Shown: one piece after another, positions 24,335-34,324 of the stretch
Layout: each line of letters starts with the position of its first letter
How positions within the stretch are numbered: the stretch's first letter is position 1
From: Butyriboletus loyo
Lineage: Eukaryota; Basidiomycota; Agaricomycetes; Boletales; Boletaceae
Direction of reading: 5' to 3'
Assembly (NCBI GenBank): GCA_038093515.1
Contig: JBBPSI010000017.1
Location: forward strand, 177,597 to 241,596
Length of the DNA stretch: 64,000 nt
Notes under the pieces: generated by a model
The model's input: only the letters and a program-made list of their open reading frames with translations
What the model was told of the DNA's origin: nothing
Database searches by the model: none
Translations under genes and position numbers: made by a program

Positions 24335-24724
24335 CCCTAACCACACCTTTTGAGAGGCACAAACAGTGTATGGCAACCGCCTAGACTGGTTCCGGTACAC
24401 ATGGCACAAGGCGCGTATCCCGCTGCTGAAGAGGCACTCAGGCTCAATTCAGTATGCAATAGCGGTGGTATGAAACGCGGTCCGGGAATAACAACGCCAC
24501 TCTCCAGGAGGAAACCCATTTACGGAGACATCACGTGAGGAGCCTTTGACATTGAGGACTCACGGAGTACTGTGGGACTAAACTGTCACGCACTACTCCC
24601 CTGCTGGTTGGTGTGGGAATTGAACCCGTGACTCGTGACATGAGCCGGCATCTGCCGCAAAGACAGACCAGGGAAGGACCTTGGCATATCCACTAAGCCA
24701 CCAGACCCTAACCACACCTTTTGA
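24335..24724 (-). mobile_element. SINE-like insertion with tRNA-type head and 19-base target duplication
   Basis: The identical 19-base sequence CCCTAACCACACCTTTTGA occurs at 24335-24353 and 24706-24724, bracketing 352 bases. Read on the minus strand, the bracketed DNA starts (24705) with a tRNA-like head. TGGCTTAGTGG at 24700-24690 is an exact polymerase III A box, and GGTTCAATTCC at 24626-24616 is a B box with one mismatch. The A-B spacing (63 bases) is too long for an ordinary intronless tRNA, so this is not a working tRNA gene. The body of about 250 bases has no frame. No long poly(A) tail is visible. Head, body and perfect flanking duplication together indicate retroposition. Confidence 0.72.
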
Positions 24725-25860
24725 ATTCCGGGTAACCTCCACTGACCACCAGCTCGCTCGCGTGTCTCACTCTCTTGATTTGCGAGCATGTCCAGTAAGA
24801 AACTTCCCACTTCCCGCTTTCGCAGGACTGCTCTGGGGACGCACAAGGCACTTGAACCTAGCAAGAAAGACATTAACGAGAGAACAGATTTGAAACGATC
24901 GCTCGGGTATAGACGAATGTACCACAAGCTATGACAACAGATCGACTGTCAAGATCTCGAGGTTCTGTTAGCTTAATAGAGCAAGATACATGGGAAACTT
25001 TCAATGTGGCCGAGGGATTGTAGGGACGATGATCTACACAACTCAGATGTCATTTCGTTGCTGCCAAGGTACTCTCTGGTACTGCTTATTAGTTGACAGA
25101 AACGACCAGAGCGATGCAGAAGAAGATTTCGGTAACTGCGGAGCTAGTACGTAGTGTCTTCAATTGTATCAGCAACATAATTCTCTGCCTGTTCACACAT
25201 CAACATCGACCCTTGGCACGTATGCAAGCCACTGATATTCCCTTGTACTACCTCCATTCACGTTCTCATCGGCTATGACTCAGCGACCCATTTTATCTCC
25301 AACACTCACATCGCCATTCCCACTAAACCCAAGCATGGCCATCGGCACTGCTAGAATGAGCCATTTGGGCCGCTTTCACAGCGGTGGGGTTCCACACGAT
25401 TCTTCCGAGGACCACAGAGACCCGGGGTTGCACCCAATACCCATGTGCGTGCAGCGGTCGGGCCCAGTTAGCATATGGACAGAGAAAGACAGTAAACCCT
25501 ATAGTCATTAATAGTCCATAGGTTTTTCGAACTCCCCTTCGTTAAAGCGGCATGGCTTGACACCCTCACAGATCCCATACGCTCCAGTAACACATTCCAG
25601 GGGCTCGAGGTACACAAGGGGAGCTCCACCGTGCTTGTGCATCTTATTTTTTAATCAGAAACATGCCGTCACCATTGGGTTACGGCCAGCTCAGTGGTGG
25701 TGGAAAGGGGTTTTTGGTGTCATGTAAGCGTATCATCAAACTGAGGTCTTGACATTTGTTGGTACTTGGCGGACACAGTGGCCACCATTTTTGGGCTCGG
25801 GTCAGAACATCATGGTCAGGGACACAGCGACGGTCGAGGTCATCATGGAGTACGAAATCT
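24725..25860. other. intergenic upstream of terpene-cyclase A
   Basis: No gene recognised. A motif near 25558 (TGACACCCTCACAGATCCCATACG) resembles one at 28200-28230 upstream of copy B, so part of this spacer belongs to the duplicated unit. The last 200 bases are weakly similar to the promoters of copies B and C. Confidence 0.5.
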
Positions 25861-25871
25861 TTTTTTCTTCG

Positions 25872-25878
25872 TATATAA
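25872..25878 (+). promoter_or_regulatory. TATA box of terpene-cyclase A
   Basis: TATATAA in the context CTTCGTATATAAG lies 52 bases before the ATG at 25930. The same context is found before copies B (28457) and C (32582), while surrounding sequence differs in B, which supports a functional core promoter. Confidence 0.65.
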
Positions 25879-25929
25879 GTGAGTGGAGAATCCCCATCGA
25901 GCATTCTCTCTCAATTAACCACAGAAGCT

Positions 25930-27619
25930 ATGACTGCCTCTGCCGAACATTCCCCCTCAGTGTCCGTGGAAGCGTCGCCCATCTTTTCACTTCTGTCACC
26001 TAGTTCCGTCTCATCTCTCGAAACTCCCCCTCCCCTGCAAGCCAAGTCTCTTCCTCTTACCACCCACGATCGCCAGATCGATAATGTAATCTTCGACCTC
26101 GGCGACGTATTGTTTACTTGGTCAGCCAACACCGGCACTTCCATATCATCTAAAACTCTGCACTCTATTTTACGCTCTTCTACCTGGTTCGAGTACGAAA
26201 AGGGCAATCTCGGTGAAGAGGAGGTTTTTAGTCTCGTCGCCGCAGAATTTGCTCTAGATCCTTCCGAAGTCGGCGCCGCTTTCCATGTCGCCCAAGACTC
26301 CCTTCAGAGCGACTCTTCGATGATCACCCTCCTCCATGATCTCAGATGGAACAGTGACATCCGGCTCTTTGCCATGTCCAACATCTCTGCACCCGATTGG
26401 GAGGTTCTCCGCCAGAAAGGTCGTCCGGAAGACTGGGCTCTTTTTGAGCGTGTCTTCACGTCTGCGGCTGCGCGCGAGCGGAAGCCGAACCTTGGATACT
26501 TCCGACAGGTTTTGGAGTCCACTGGAATCGATCCCCGTCGAACCGCGTTCGTGGACGACAAGTTGGAGAACGTCGTATCGGCGCGATCATTTGGGCTCAA
26601 TGGCATTGTCTTCACGTCATTTGATGAAGTCGCCCGTGAGCTGAAGGCGCTTGTGCGGAATGCGGTAGAGGACGGGGAGGAATACCTACGCAGCCATGCA
26701 AAGGAAATGAAATCAGTCACTGATACGGGTGTCGTTCTTGAAGAGAATTTTGGACAACTTCTCATCCTCGAGGCCACGGGTGACCCGAGTCTTGTTGATT
26801 ATATCAAATTTCCGTGGCTAAGTAATTATTTCAAATGTACGGCTATCTTTTCTTTTGCCGGACATAACGACTGACTGTTTGCGCTAGCGGAACCGGTTCT
26901 CACTACAGCGTGGTACCCTTGCGACGTTGATACGACGTCTGTTGCGTGTACGGTGTCGGATCACTTTTCTCCAGAAGTGAAGAACGACATCATGAACGAG
27001 ATTTTGACTCTCAAGAATAATGATGGCATTATCCAGACATACTTTGACGTTACGCGTCCCCGAATTGGTACGTTTTCGAACATACCGTATGTTCTATGTA
27101 TACCCACCATGGTACTCAAATATACTAGATCCAATTGTCTGCGCCAACGCGCTCACCTTCTTCTACTCCAACGGTCGCGGCGACGAGGTACAGGAGACCT
27201 TTGACTGGGTCTACGAGGTTCTGAAGAACCGAGCATACACGAATGGAACCCTGTATTACTACGGTCCCGACACGTTCCTCTATTTCCTTTCTCGCTTTCT
27301 CTCTGTGTCCATTTATGCTCGTCAACGAATCGGACCACTACTCACCAAGCGTGTTGCGGAGCGTTTCGGCGCCGAGGGAGACGCTCTCGCACTTGCCATG
27401 CGCATCCACGCCGCTGCCGTGGTCGATTTGTGCGATACTCGAGATTACGAGCGACTCGGGAGGATGCAAGAGACAGATGGATCGTGGCCGATGGGATGGA
27501 TGTACAGGCTTCCTGCAAGTGGGATATTGATTGGGAACAAGGGCGTGACGACGGCGTTTGCGGTGTCAGCGATGCGGAGCTACAAGGAACTGGAACTTCG
27601 CCTGCGTTCGTGTGACTAG
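25930..27619 (+). CDS. HAD-like/class II terpene cyclase fusion, copy A (drimane-type)
   Basis: Exons 25930-26836, 26888-27067, 27129-27619; 525 residues. Residues about 50-250 form a HAD-like domain. Motif I is DLGDV with Asp56, motif II Ser150, motif III Lys185 (RKPN), and motif IV Asp209-Asp210 (FVDDK). The Gly at the +2 place of motif I replaces the usual acid/base Asp, so phosphatase activity is uncertain. The C-terminal half carries DVDTT at 315-319, the class II cyclase protonation motif variant DxDTT, and a [12 protein letters not shown] block. This architecture is that of fungal HAD-like sesquiterpene cyclases such as AstC, which convert farnesyl diphosphate to a drimanyl diphosphate. 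Product and substrate here are inferred. ATG 25930 matches the starts of copies B and C; an in-frame ATG at 25879 would place it almost on the TATA box. Confidence 0.75.
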
Positions 27620-28450
27620 AGCCCAGGTTGTTTTCGCGGTCGTCGTTCGATTGACAAAGATAATCACTACTACATGAATATGGGTTTCCGATTACGTAAT
27701 CGTCGATCTCGTACAAGTAAAATCGACAAAGTGCCATGTGACACGTGACCAACGAATCGATCGAAATGGCAGAGTACAATTACATCCATTTGGATCGGAT
27801 TCTTTTACGGTAAGGTTTCAATTCTGCGCCCATGCACAGTTTTTAAAATTTTCGACTCGCCGAACTCTGATGCCGTCACGCCACCACTCCTACAACACCC
27901 CAGCATGGAAAGCGGCACCACCAGAATTCACCGACGGATGCATTTTCACAACAATAAAGTTTTGCGCATTGTGTATGGTCCGCAGACACCGGGAGGTTTC
28001 AAGTTGCACCCCGGAATCCCCGAGATGAAATGTGCGTACGTGTAAGAATCGTGTCTAGTTTATGAGAAAAGCAAGCTTGTGTATTCTCATATCACCAATA
28101 TGCAACAGAAACTTGCATTGGACGTGTTGGCTGTACTAGGTGAGTGGCGTATTCCTGTTTACCGTCTTGATTTTTGGAGATGGTCCATCCATTAGAGCGA
28201 CACCCCCTCACAGATCCCATACGTTCTAGGGATCAGCTGCATATCGCCACCATCAGCCACCATCAGATTACTGGCATCTCAATGTTGATGGGGAAGGATT
28301 ATGTGAGCATATCTAGGGTCTTGGTGCCTCCTGCTACTCTCAGCAAACGCGATGACGACCTGTTGTGAGAACCGTTCTGACTCAGGTAAAATGCTCATAT
28401 CTTGGGTCCGCAGGTATAGTAAAACCCCGTTATGCAGCGCAGAATCTCTT
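27620..28450. other. spacer between copies A and B
   Basis: No gene recognised. 27620-27660 is the 3' flank conserved in all copies (GAGCCCAGG...). 28000-28190 is the repeated unit shared with 22605-22795 upstream of copy D. The function of that repeated stretch is unknown; it contains no convincing frame. Confidence 0.5.
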
Positions 28451-28456
28451 TCCTCG

Positions 28457-28463
28457 TATATAA
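28457..28463 (+). promoter_or_regulatory. TATA box of terpene-cyclase B
   Basis: TATATAA within CCTCGTATATAAG, 67 bases before the ATG at 28530. It is conserved with copies A and C although the leader downstream differs. Confidence 0.6.
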
Positions 28464-28529
28464 GTGGAAAACTCTCATCCCATCTCGTGCCATCGATTAT
28501 TTCTCCCTCAATAAATCACAGACTCTGCT

Positions 28530-30222
28530 ATGCTTTCTTCAGACGAGCATTCTTCTCCTGAATCCGTGGAGGCATCCCCCATCTTTTCCCCTCTGTCACC
28601 TACTTCCGTGTCCTCCCTTAGGACACCCTCTCCCCTGCAAGCCAAGCCTCTTCCTCTTACCACCCATGATCGCCAGATCGATAATGTAATCTTCGACCTC
28701 GGCGACGTATTGTTTACTTGGTCAGCCAACACCGGCACTTCCATCTCATCTAAAACTCTACATTCTATTTTACGCTCTTCTACCTGGTTTGAGTACGAAA
28801 AGGGCAATCTCGGTGAAGAGGAGGTTTTTAGTCTTGTCGCCGCAGAATTTGCTCTAGATCTTTCCGAAGTCGGCACCGCTTTCCGTGTCGCCCAAGACTC
28901 CCTTCAGAGCGACTCTTCGATGATCACCCTCCTCCATGATCTCAGATGGAACAGTGACATCCGGCTCTTTGCCATGTCCAACATCTCTGCACCCGATTGG
29001 GAGGTTCTCCGCCAGAAAGGTCGTCCGGAAGACTGGGCTCTTTTTGAGCGTGTCTTCACGTCTGCGGCTGCGCGCGAGCGGAAGCCGAACCTTGGATACT
29101 TCCGACAGGTTTTGGAGTCCACTGGAATCGATCCCCGTCGAACCGCGTTCGTGGACGACAAGTTGGAGAACGTCGTATCGGCGCGATCATTTGGGCTCAA
29201 TGGCATTGTCTTCACATCATTTGATGAAGTCGCCCGTGAGCTGAAGGCGCTTGTGCGGAATGCGGTAGAGGACGGGAGGAATACCTACGCAGCCATGCAA
29301 AGGAAATGAAATCAGTCACTGATACGGGTGTCGTTCTTGAAGAGAATTTTGGACAACTTCTCATCCTCGAGGCCACGGGCGATCCGAGCCTTGTTGATTA
29401 TATCAAGTTTCCACGGCTAAGCAATTATTTCAAGTGTACGGCTGTCATTTCTTTTGCCAGAAATAATGACTAATGGGTTGCGTTAGCGGGAGGAGTCCTC
29501 AATATAGCTTCTTTCCCCTGTGATCTCGACACAACGTCCATTGCATGTACCGTGTCGGATCATTTTTCTCCAGAAAGGAAGAACGACATTATGAACGAGA
29601 TTTTGACTCTGAAGAACAAGGATGGTATTATCCAGACATACTTTGACGTCACGCGTCCTCGAATTGGTACGTTTTCAAAAATATAAATATCATGTGTCGT
29701 ATGCCTATTTCATGGTGTTGGAATATGCTAGATCCTATTGTCTGTGTCAACGTCCTCACCTTCTTCTACTCCAACGGTCGCGGCGGCGAGCTACGGGAGA
29801 CCTTTGAATGGGTCTACGAAGTTCTGAAGAACCGGGCATACACGAACGGAACGCTGTATTATTATGGCGCCGACACGTTCCTCTACTTCCTTTCCCGCCT
29901 CCTCTCTGTGTCCATCTACTCTCGTCAACGAATCGGCCAACTATTCACCAAGCGTGTTGCGGAGCATTTTGGCACAGGGGGGGATGCTCTCGTACTTGCC
30001 ATGCGTATCCGCGCCGCGGCCGTAGTTGATTTGTGTGATAGTCGAGATTACGAGCGGCTCGGAAGGATGCAGGAGGCCGATGGGTCGTGGCCGATGGGAT
30101 GGATGTACAGGCTTCCTTCCGGTGGGATATTGATTGGGAACAAGGGCATGACGACGGCATTCGCTGTGTCAGCAATGCAGAGCTACAAGGAACTGGAACG
30201 TCGCTTGCGTTCGTATGACTAG
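28530..30222 (+). pseudogene. HAD/terpene cyclase copy B, one-base frameshift
   Basis: Exons by homology: 28530-29435, 29487-29666, 29732-30222. Exon 1 is one base shorter than in A and C (906 against 907). A run of four G in A and C (GACGGGGAGGAA) is three here near 29273, which shifts the frame after AVEDG and stops translation at 29309. HAD motifs upstream (DLGDV, RKPN, FVDDK) are intact. Exons 2 and 3 remain open in their original frames, with DLDTT in place of DVDTT and a normal stop. The lesion is therefore single and recent, or a sequencing error in a G run. A truncated HAD-only protein of 259 residues could still be made. Confidence 0.75.
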
Positions 30223-32575
30223 AGCCCAGGCTTTTCTCGCGGTCATCATTTCGATTCATTTATTTGATAGTAGGTAGACAGACTTCGTAACCGGGCCTGA
30301 TAACCTAGTGATTTCGTGTTCTGGTGAATTACCTATGCCGCTTCTGTTGTATGGCAGCTCCCTCCATTCGTGATGACGGTGGTGTGATACTCTTTCGCTG
30401 CCTTCGTTCACTCGGCACCTTGATCAAACTCAACGATGACGATAGCTTGCACAAATAAGCTGTGAACTTGTGGATGTAGGTCTTCGAAAATTAATGTGAT
30501 AGCTTGATCGCCCTTCGAGTTGTAGCGCTACATGCCTCGCAGAATCACCCTGCTCGGCTCACAGTGTTCAACTTGAGGAAAAGGGTATGGCCAGCAAGCA
30601 GAGTTTCCATTCCCGTTTGTCCTCCCTTCACTCGACTTTTCTGATTTTGTTTTGTGGTGCGGAAACAAGTGGACATTTTATTTGTGTCCAGAAATCTGCT
30701 CCTCATAGTTGTTGTGTCGTATGGCCATCATCTTGTCGCTGAAGCAGACTAGATTCTTAGCCTTGCAGATTGGGGGCTCTCTGATACCATTAGTGCGGCC
30801 TTGCGCTGCATTTTCGATCACAGACAATCGGAACGGGTCGATATAGAACCGATGTCCGATTGTAGTACAATTATGTAAATAATTCGGCCGTCTTACACTA
30901 TCCAATTGATCGGGATAGATTAACTTTACCATGCCCAGTCCCGAAGTTCCCAATCCGTGCCATCATTAGTGTCATTGAAAGCTTGTTCGTTACGACTTCC
31001 ATTGCTCTTTCCCCTCTACTGATGGATTACGGTAACCTTTGATAATAAGGTGTGTGTCCCTCTAGAATGCACTCGACCTCATCCGCAGCGTCATACCATT
31101 CCTACGAAGGAGCTTTTGGAGTTTCTTGAAACGGGTGATTGCAACAGAGAACATCTTCGCAGACCTGGTGCGATTAACTATGATGATTCTTGCCACCCTC
31201 TGTCGTCCTCCAGCCCGTAGCTTTTCTCGTCGGCTCACTCTCAGTTCGTGGCGCCGGCGATGAGCGTAATTTTGGCGTCGTCTACGTTGCCCAAGTACTC
31301 CCTCCGATCTGGTTCATACTATAGCGTTCACACTGTGATTTCAAACCTTGTTCAGCAGCATTTACAACGCATTCTACGTTCCGTGTGCCTCGCGCGTCGG
31401 TGTAGGCTGTGCGCACTGCAGGTGTCCGAGTATACAAGTTTCGCGCGGTCAAAGGTTCCTAAACCAGTGTTTTTAAATAAAACGTTTCAACTGGTTTCAA
31501 TATTTGAATGGCCCGAAAAGAGTCCTTGAAACTGATTGGAATCGAATCATCGCATTTTAGTTCCGGGATAAATCCGGGATGAACAGCAATCTCAATCACG
31601 TTGCGATCCCCTCAGATCCGGTTGGATGACTTGGAACTAAAACTAGTGGCAATTCTACGGGCACATTCCCAGAATGATCCATTTTGCGCCTAACACTGGC
31701 ACCATCCATCGGAAGGTTTCAGATTGCACCCTCTCGAGTCCGGTTTATGAGCTATCCCCACGCGATGGACGCGATGGTTGAGTAGGCCGTCGATGAGTTG
31801 GGCTCCGAGCTAAATCCGAAATGTCGTCGTGTGGTCGATGCCCAACTCCAACACATGGTTTTCACATCACATTCACTGCCTTTATTTGTACCCACATCCA
31901 TTGAATGCAAGATGAGTCAGTCTGAGAAAACATCCCGCTGGGATATACCTGATACTAGGGTTCCTCGGCCCCCCATTGCCCGACACCCTCCATAAGATAC
32001 CCGGTATACCGGTGACATTCCCTATGTGGCGCATGTCGCCAAGTCATTTCATTGTTGACAACCAATGTGACTTGTTTTATATATTATCAGCATTTCGACT
32101 AGCTGTTTGCTACGGTGGGTCATTGTGTTGAGGATAACAGGCCTCATGGACAGAATCTCAATGCTCTAGCTGCGAGCTCGAAGCGCTGCAACACTGCATG
32201 TGCCTCTTCCCATTTCAGACAATGAATAATAAATTGTTTTGTGCTGTGCTTTGTCAGTTCAACGAATGCGGTGAGTGGAGTTTTACAGATTCTGGTAAAT
32301 TGACTGCGACATAACCTCTTTGGTAGAACAACACCCCGCGAACTTTGCCATACTGCATACTACGAGGGCGCAACCGGGGAGTAGCGCATCGACCGTCCAC
32401 ATTTGCCTTCAAGCTAGGTTGCTGGTGCCTCAACTGGGGAAGGGATTTTTTGGTGTGTGTACTCAGAGACACGATGGCCACTTGTCGTAAAGAACCATCT
32501 CAGGCTCAGGTGGAATGCTGATTTGGTTAGGTCCGCAGTTATAATGAGACCCGCTATGCAGTGCAGGATATTTGT
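30223..32575. other. 2.3-kb spacer between copies B and C, no gene seen
   Basis: I find no protein with family similarity, no RNA gene and no clear transposon. Short stretches near 31680-31760 (AAGGTTTCAGATTGCACC) weakly echo the repeat seen upstream of copies B and D. 32440-32570 is similar in parts to the promoters of A and B (GGTCCGCAG, CTATGCAG). Confidence 0.5.
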
Positions 32576-32581
32576 TCTTCG

Positions 32582-32588
32582 TATATAA
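32582..32588 (+). promoter_or_regulatory. TATA box of terpene-cyclase C
   Basis: TATATAA within CTTCGTATATAAG, 52 bases before the ATG at 32640. The 70 bases from here through the start codon are almost identical to copy A. Confidence 0.65.
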
Positions 32589-32639
32589 GCGAGTAGAGAA
32601 TCCCCATCAAGCATTCTCTCTCAATTAACCACAGAAGCT

Positions 32640-34324
32640 ATGACTGCCTCTGCCGAACATTCTCCCTCAGCGTCCGTGGAAGCGTCGCCCACCTTTTCAC
32701 TTCTGTCACCTAGTTCCGTCTCATCTCTCGAAACTCCCCCTCCCCTGCAAGCCAAGCCTCTTCCTCTTACCACCCACGATCGCCAGATCGATAATGTAAT
32801 CTTCGACCTCGGCGACGTATTGTTTACTTGGTCAGCCAACACCGGCACTTCCATATCATCTAAAACTCTGCACTCTATTTTACGCTCTTCTACCTGGTTC
32901 GAGTACGAAAAGGGCAATCTCGGTGAAGAGGAGGTTTTTCGTCTCATCGCCGCAGAATTTGCTCTAGATCTTTCCGAAGTCGGCACCGCTTTCCGTGTCG
33001 CCCAAGACTCCCTTCAGAGCGATCCTTCAATGATCACCCTCCTCCATGATCTCAGATGGAACAGTGACATCCGGCTCTTTGCCATGTCCAACATCTCTGC
33101 ACCCGATTGGGAGGTTCTCCGCCAGAAAGGTCGTCCAGAAGACTGGGCTCTTTTTGAGCGTGTCTTCACGTCTGCGGCCGCGCGCGAGCGGAAGCCGAAC
33201 CTTGGATACTTCCGACAGGTTTTGGAGTCCACTGGAATCGATCCCCGTCGAACCGCGTTCGTGGACGACAAGTTGGAGAACGTCGTATCGGCGCGATCAT
33301 TTGGGCTCAATGGCATTGTCTTCACGTCATTTGATGAGGTCGCCCGTGAGCTGAAGGCGCTTGTGCGGAATGCGGTAGAGGATGGGGAGGAATACCTACG
33401 CAGCCATGCAAAGGAAATGAAATCAGTCACTGATACGGGTGTCGTTCTTGAAGAGAATTTTGGACAACTTCTCATCCTCGAGGCCACGGGCGATCCGAGC
33501 CTTGTTGATTATATCAAGTTTCCACGGCTAAGCAATTATTTCAAGTGTGCGGCTGTCTTTTCTTTTGCCAGAAATAACGACTGACTGCTTGCACTAGCGG
33601 AGCCTGTGCTCACTACAGCGTGGTACCCATGCGACGTCGATACGACGTCTGTTGCATGTACGGTGTCGGATCACTTTTCTCCGGAAGTAAAGGACGACAT
33701 CATGAACGAGATTTTGACTCTGAAGAACAAGGACAATATTATTCAGACATACTTTGACGTTACGCGTCCCCGAATTGGTACGTTTTCGATACCGTGTGTC
33801 GCATGCGATGTTCATGGTGCCTGTCCATCCTAGATGCTATTGTCTGTGTCAACGTACTCACCTTTTTCTATTCCAACGGTCGCGGCGGCGAGTTACGGGA
33901 GACCTTTGCCTGGGTCTACGAGGTTCTGAAGAACCGAGCATACACGGATGGAACCCTGTATTACTACGGCCCCGACACATTCCTCTACTTCCTTTCCCGC
34001 CTCCTCTCCATTTCTGTCTACGCTCGTCGACAAATCGGACCACTATTCGCCAAGCGCGTTGCGGAGCATTTCGGCGCCAAGGGAGACGCTCTCGCACTTG
34101 CCATGCGCATCCACGCCGCTGCCGTAGTCGATTTGTGCGATAGGCAAGATTACGAGCGACTCGTCACGATGCAGGAGGCCGATGGTTCGTGGCCGATGGG
34201 ATGGATGTACAGGCTTCCTGCAAGTGGGATTTTGGTTGGAAATAAGGGCGTGACGACGGCGTTCGCTGTGTCAGCAATGCAGAGCTACAAGGAACTGGAA
34301 CTTCGCTTGCGTTCGTATGACTAG
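32640..34324 (+). CDS. HAD-like/class II terpene cyclase fusion, copy C (drimane-type)
   Basis: Exons 32640-33546, 33598-33777, 33834-34324; 525 residues, the same exon lengths as copy A (907, 180, 491). All HAD motifs (DLGDV, AMSN, RKPN, FVDDK) and the DVDTT cyclase motif are kept, as is the C-terminal [13 protein letters not shown] block. The HAD part is nearly identical to copies A and B; the cyclase part resembles A more than B. Changes include FRLIAAEF for FSLVAAEF and [12 protein letters not shown] for LSVSIYARQRIG. Predicted role: cyclisation of farnesyl diphosphate to a drimane-type product, by analogy with AstC; the real product is unknown. It is an intact gene with its own TATA promoter. 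Confidence 0.75.

Noticed and set aside
24605..24705. tRNA gene on the minus strand
   Set aside because: A and B boxes are present, but spacing is too long, no acceptor stem closes properly, and flanking 19-base duplications show it is the head of a SINE-like insertion.
26304..26777. 157-codon antisense frame repeated in all cyclase copies
   Set aside because: It recurs only because the HAD exon recurs; it is the complement of coding sequence and has no independent signal.
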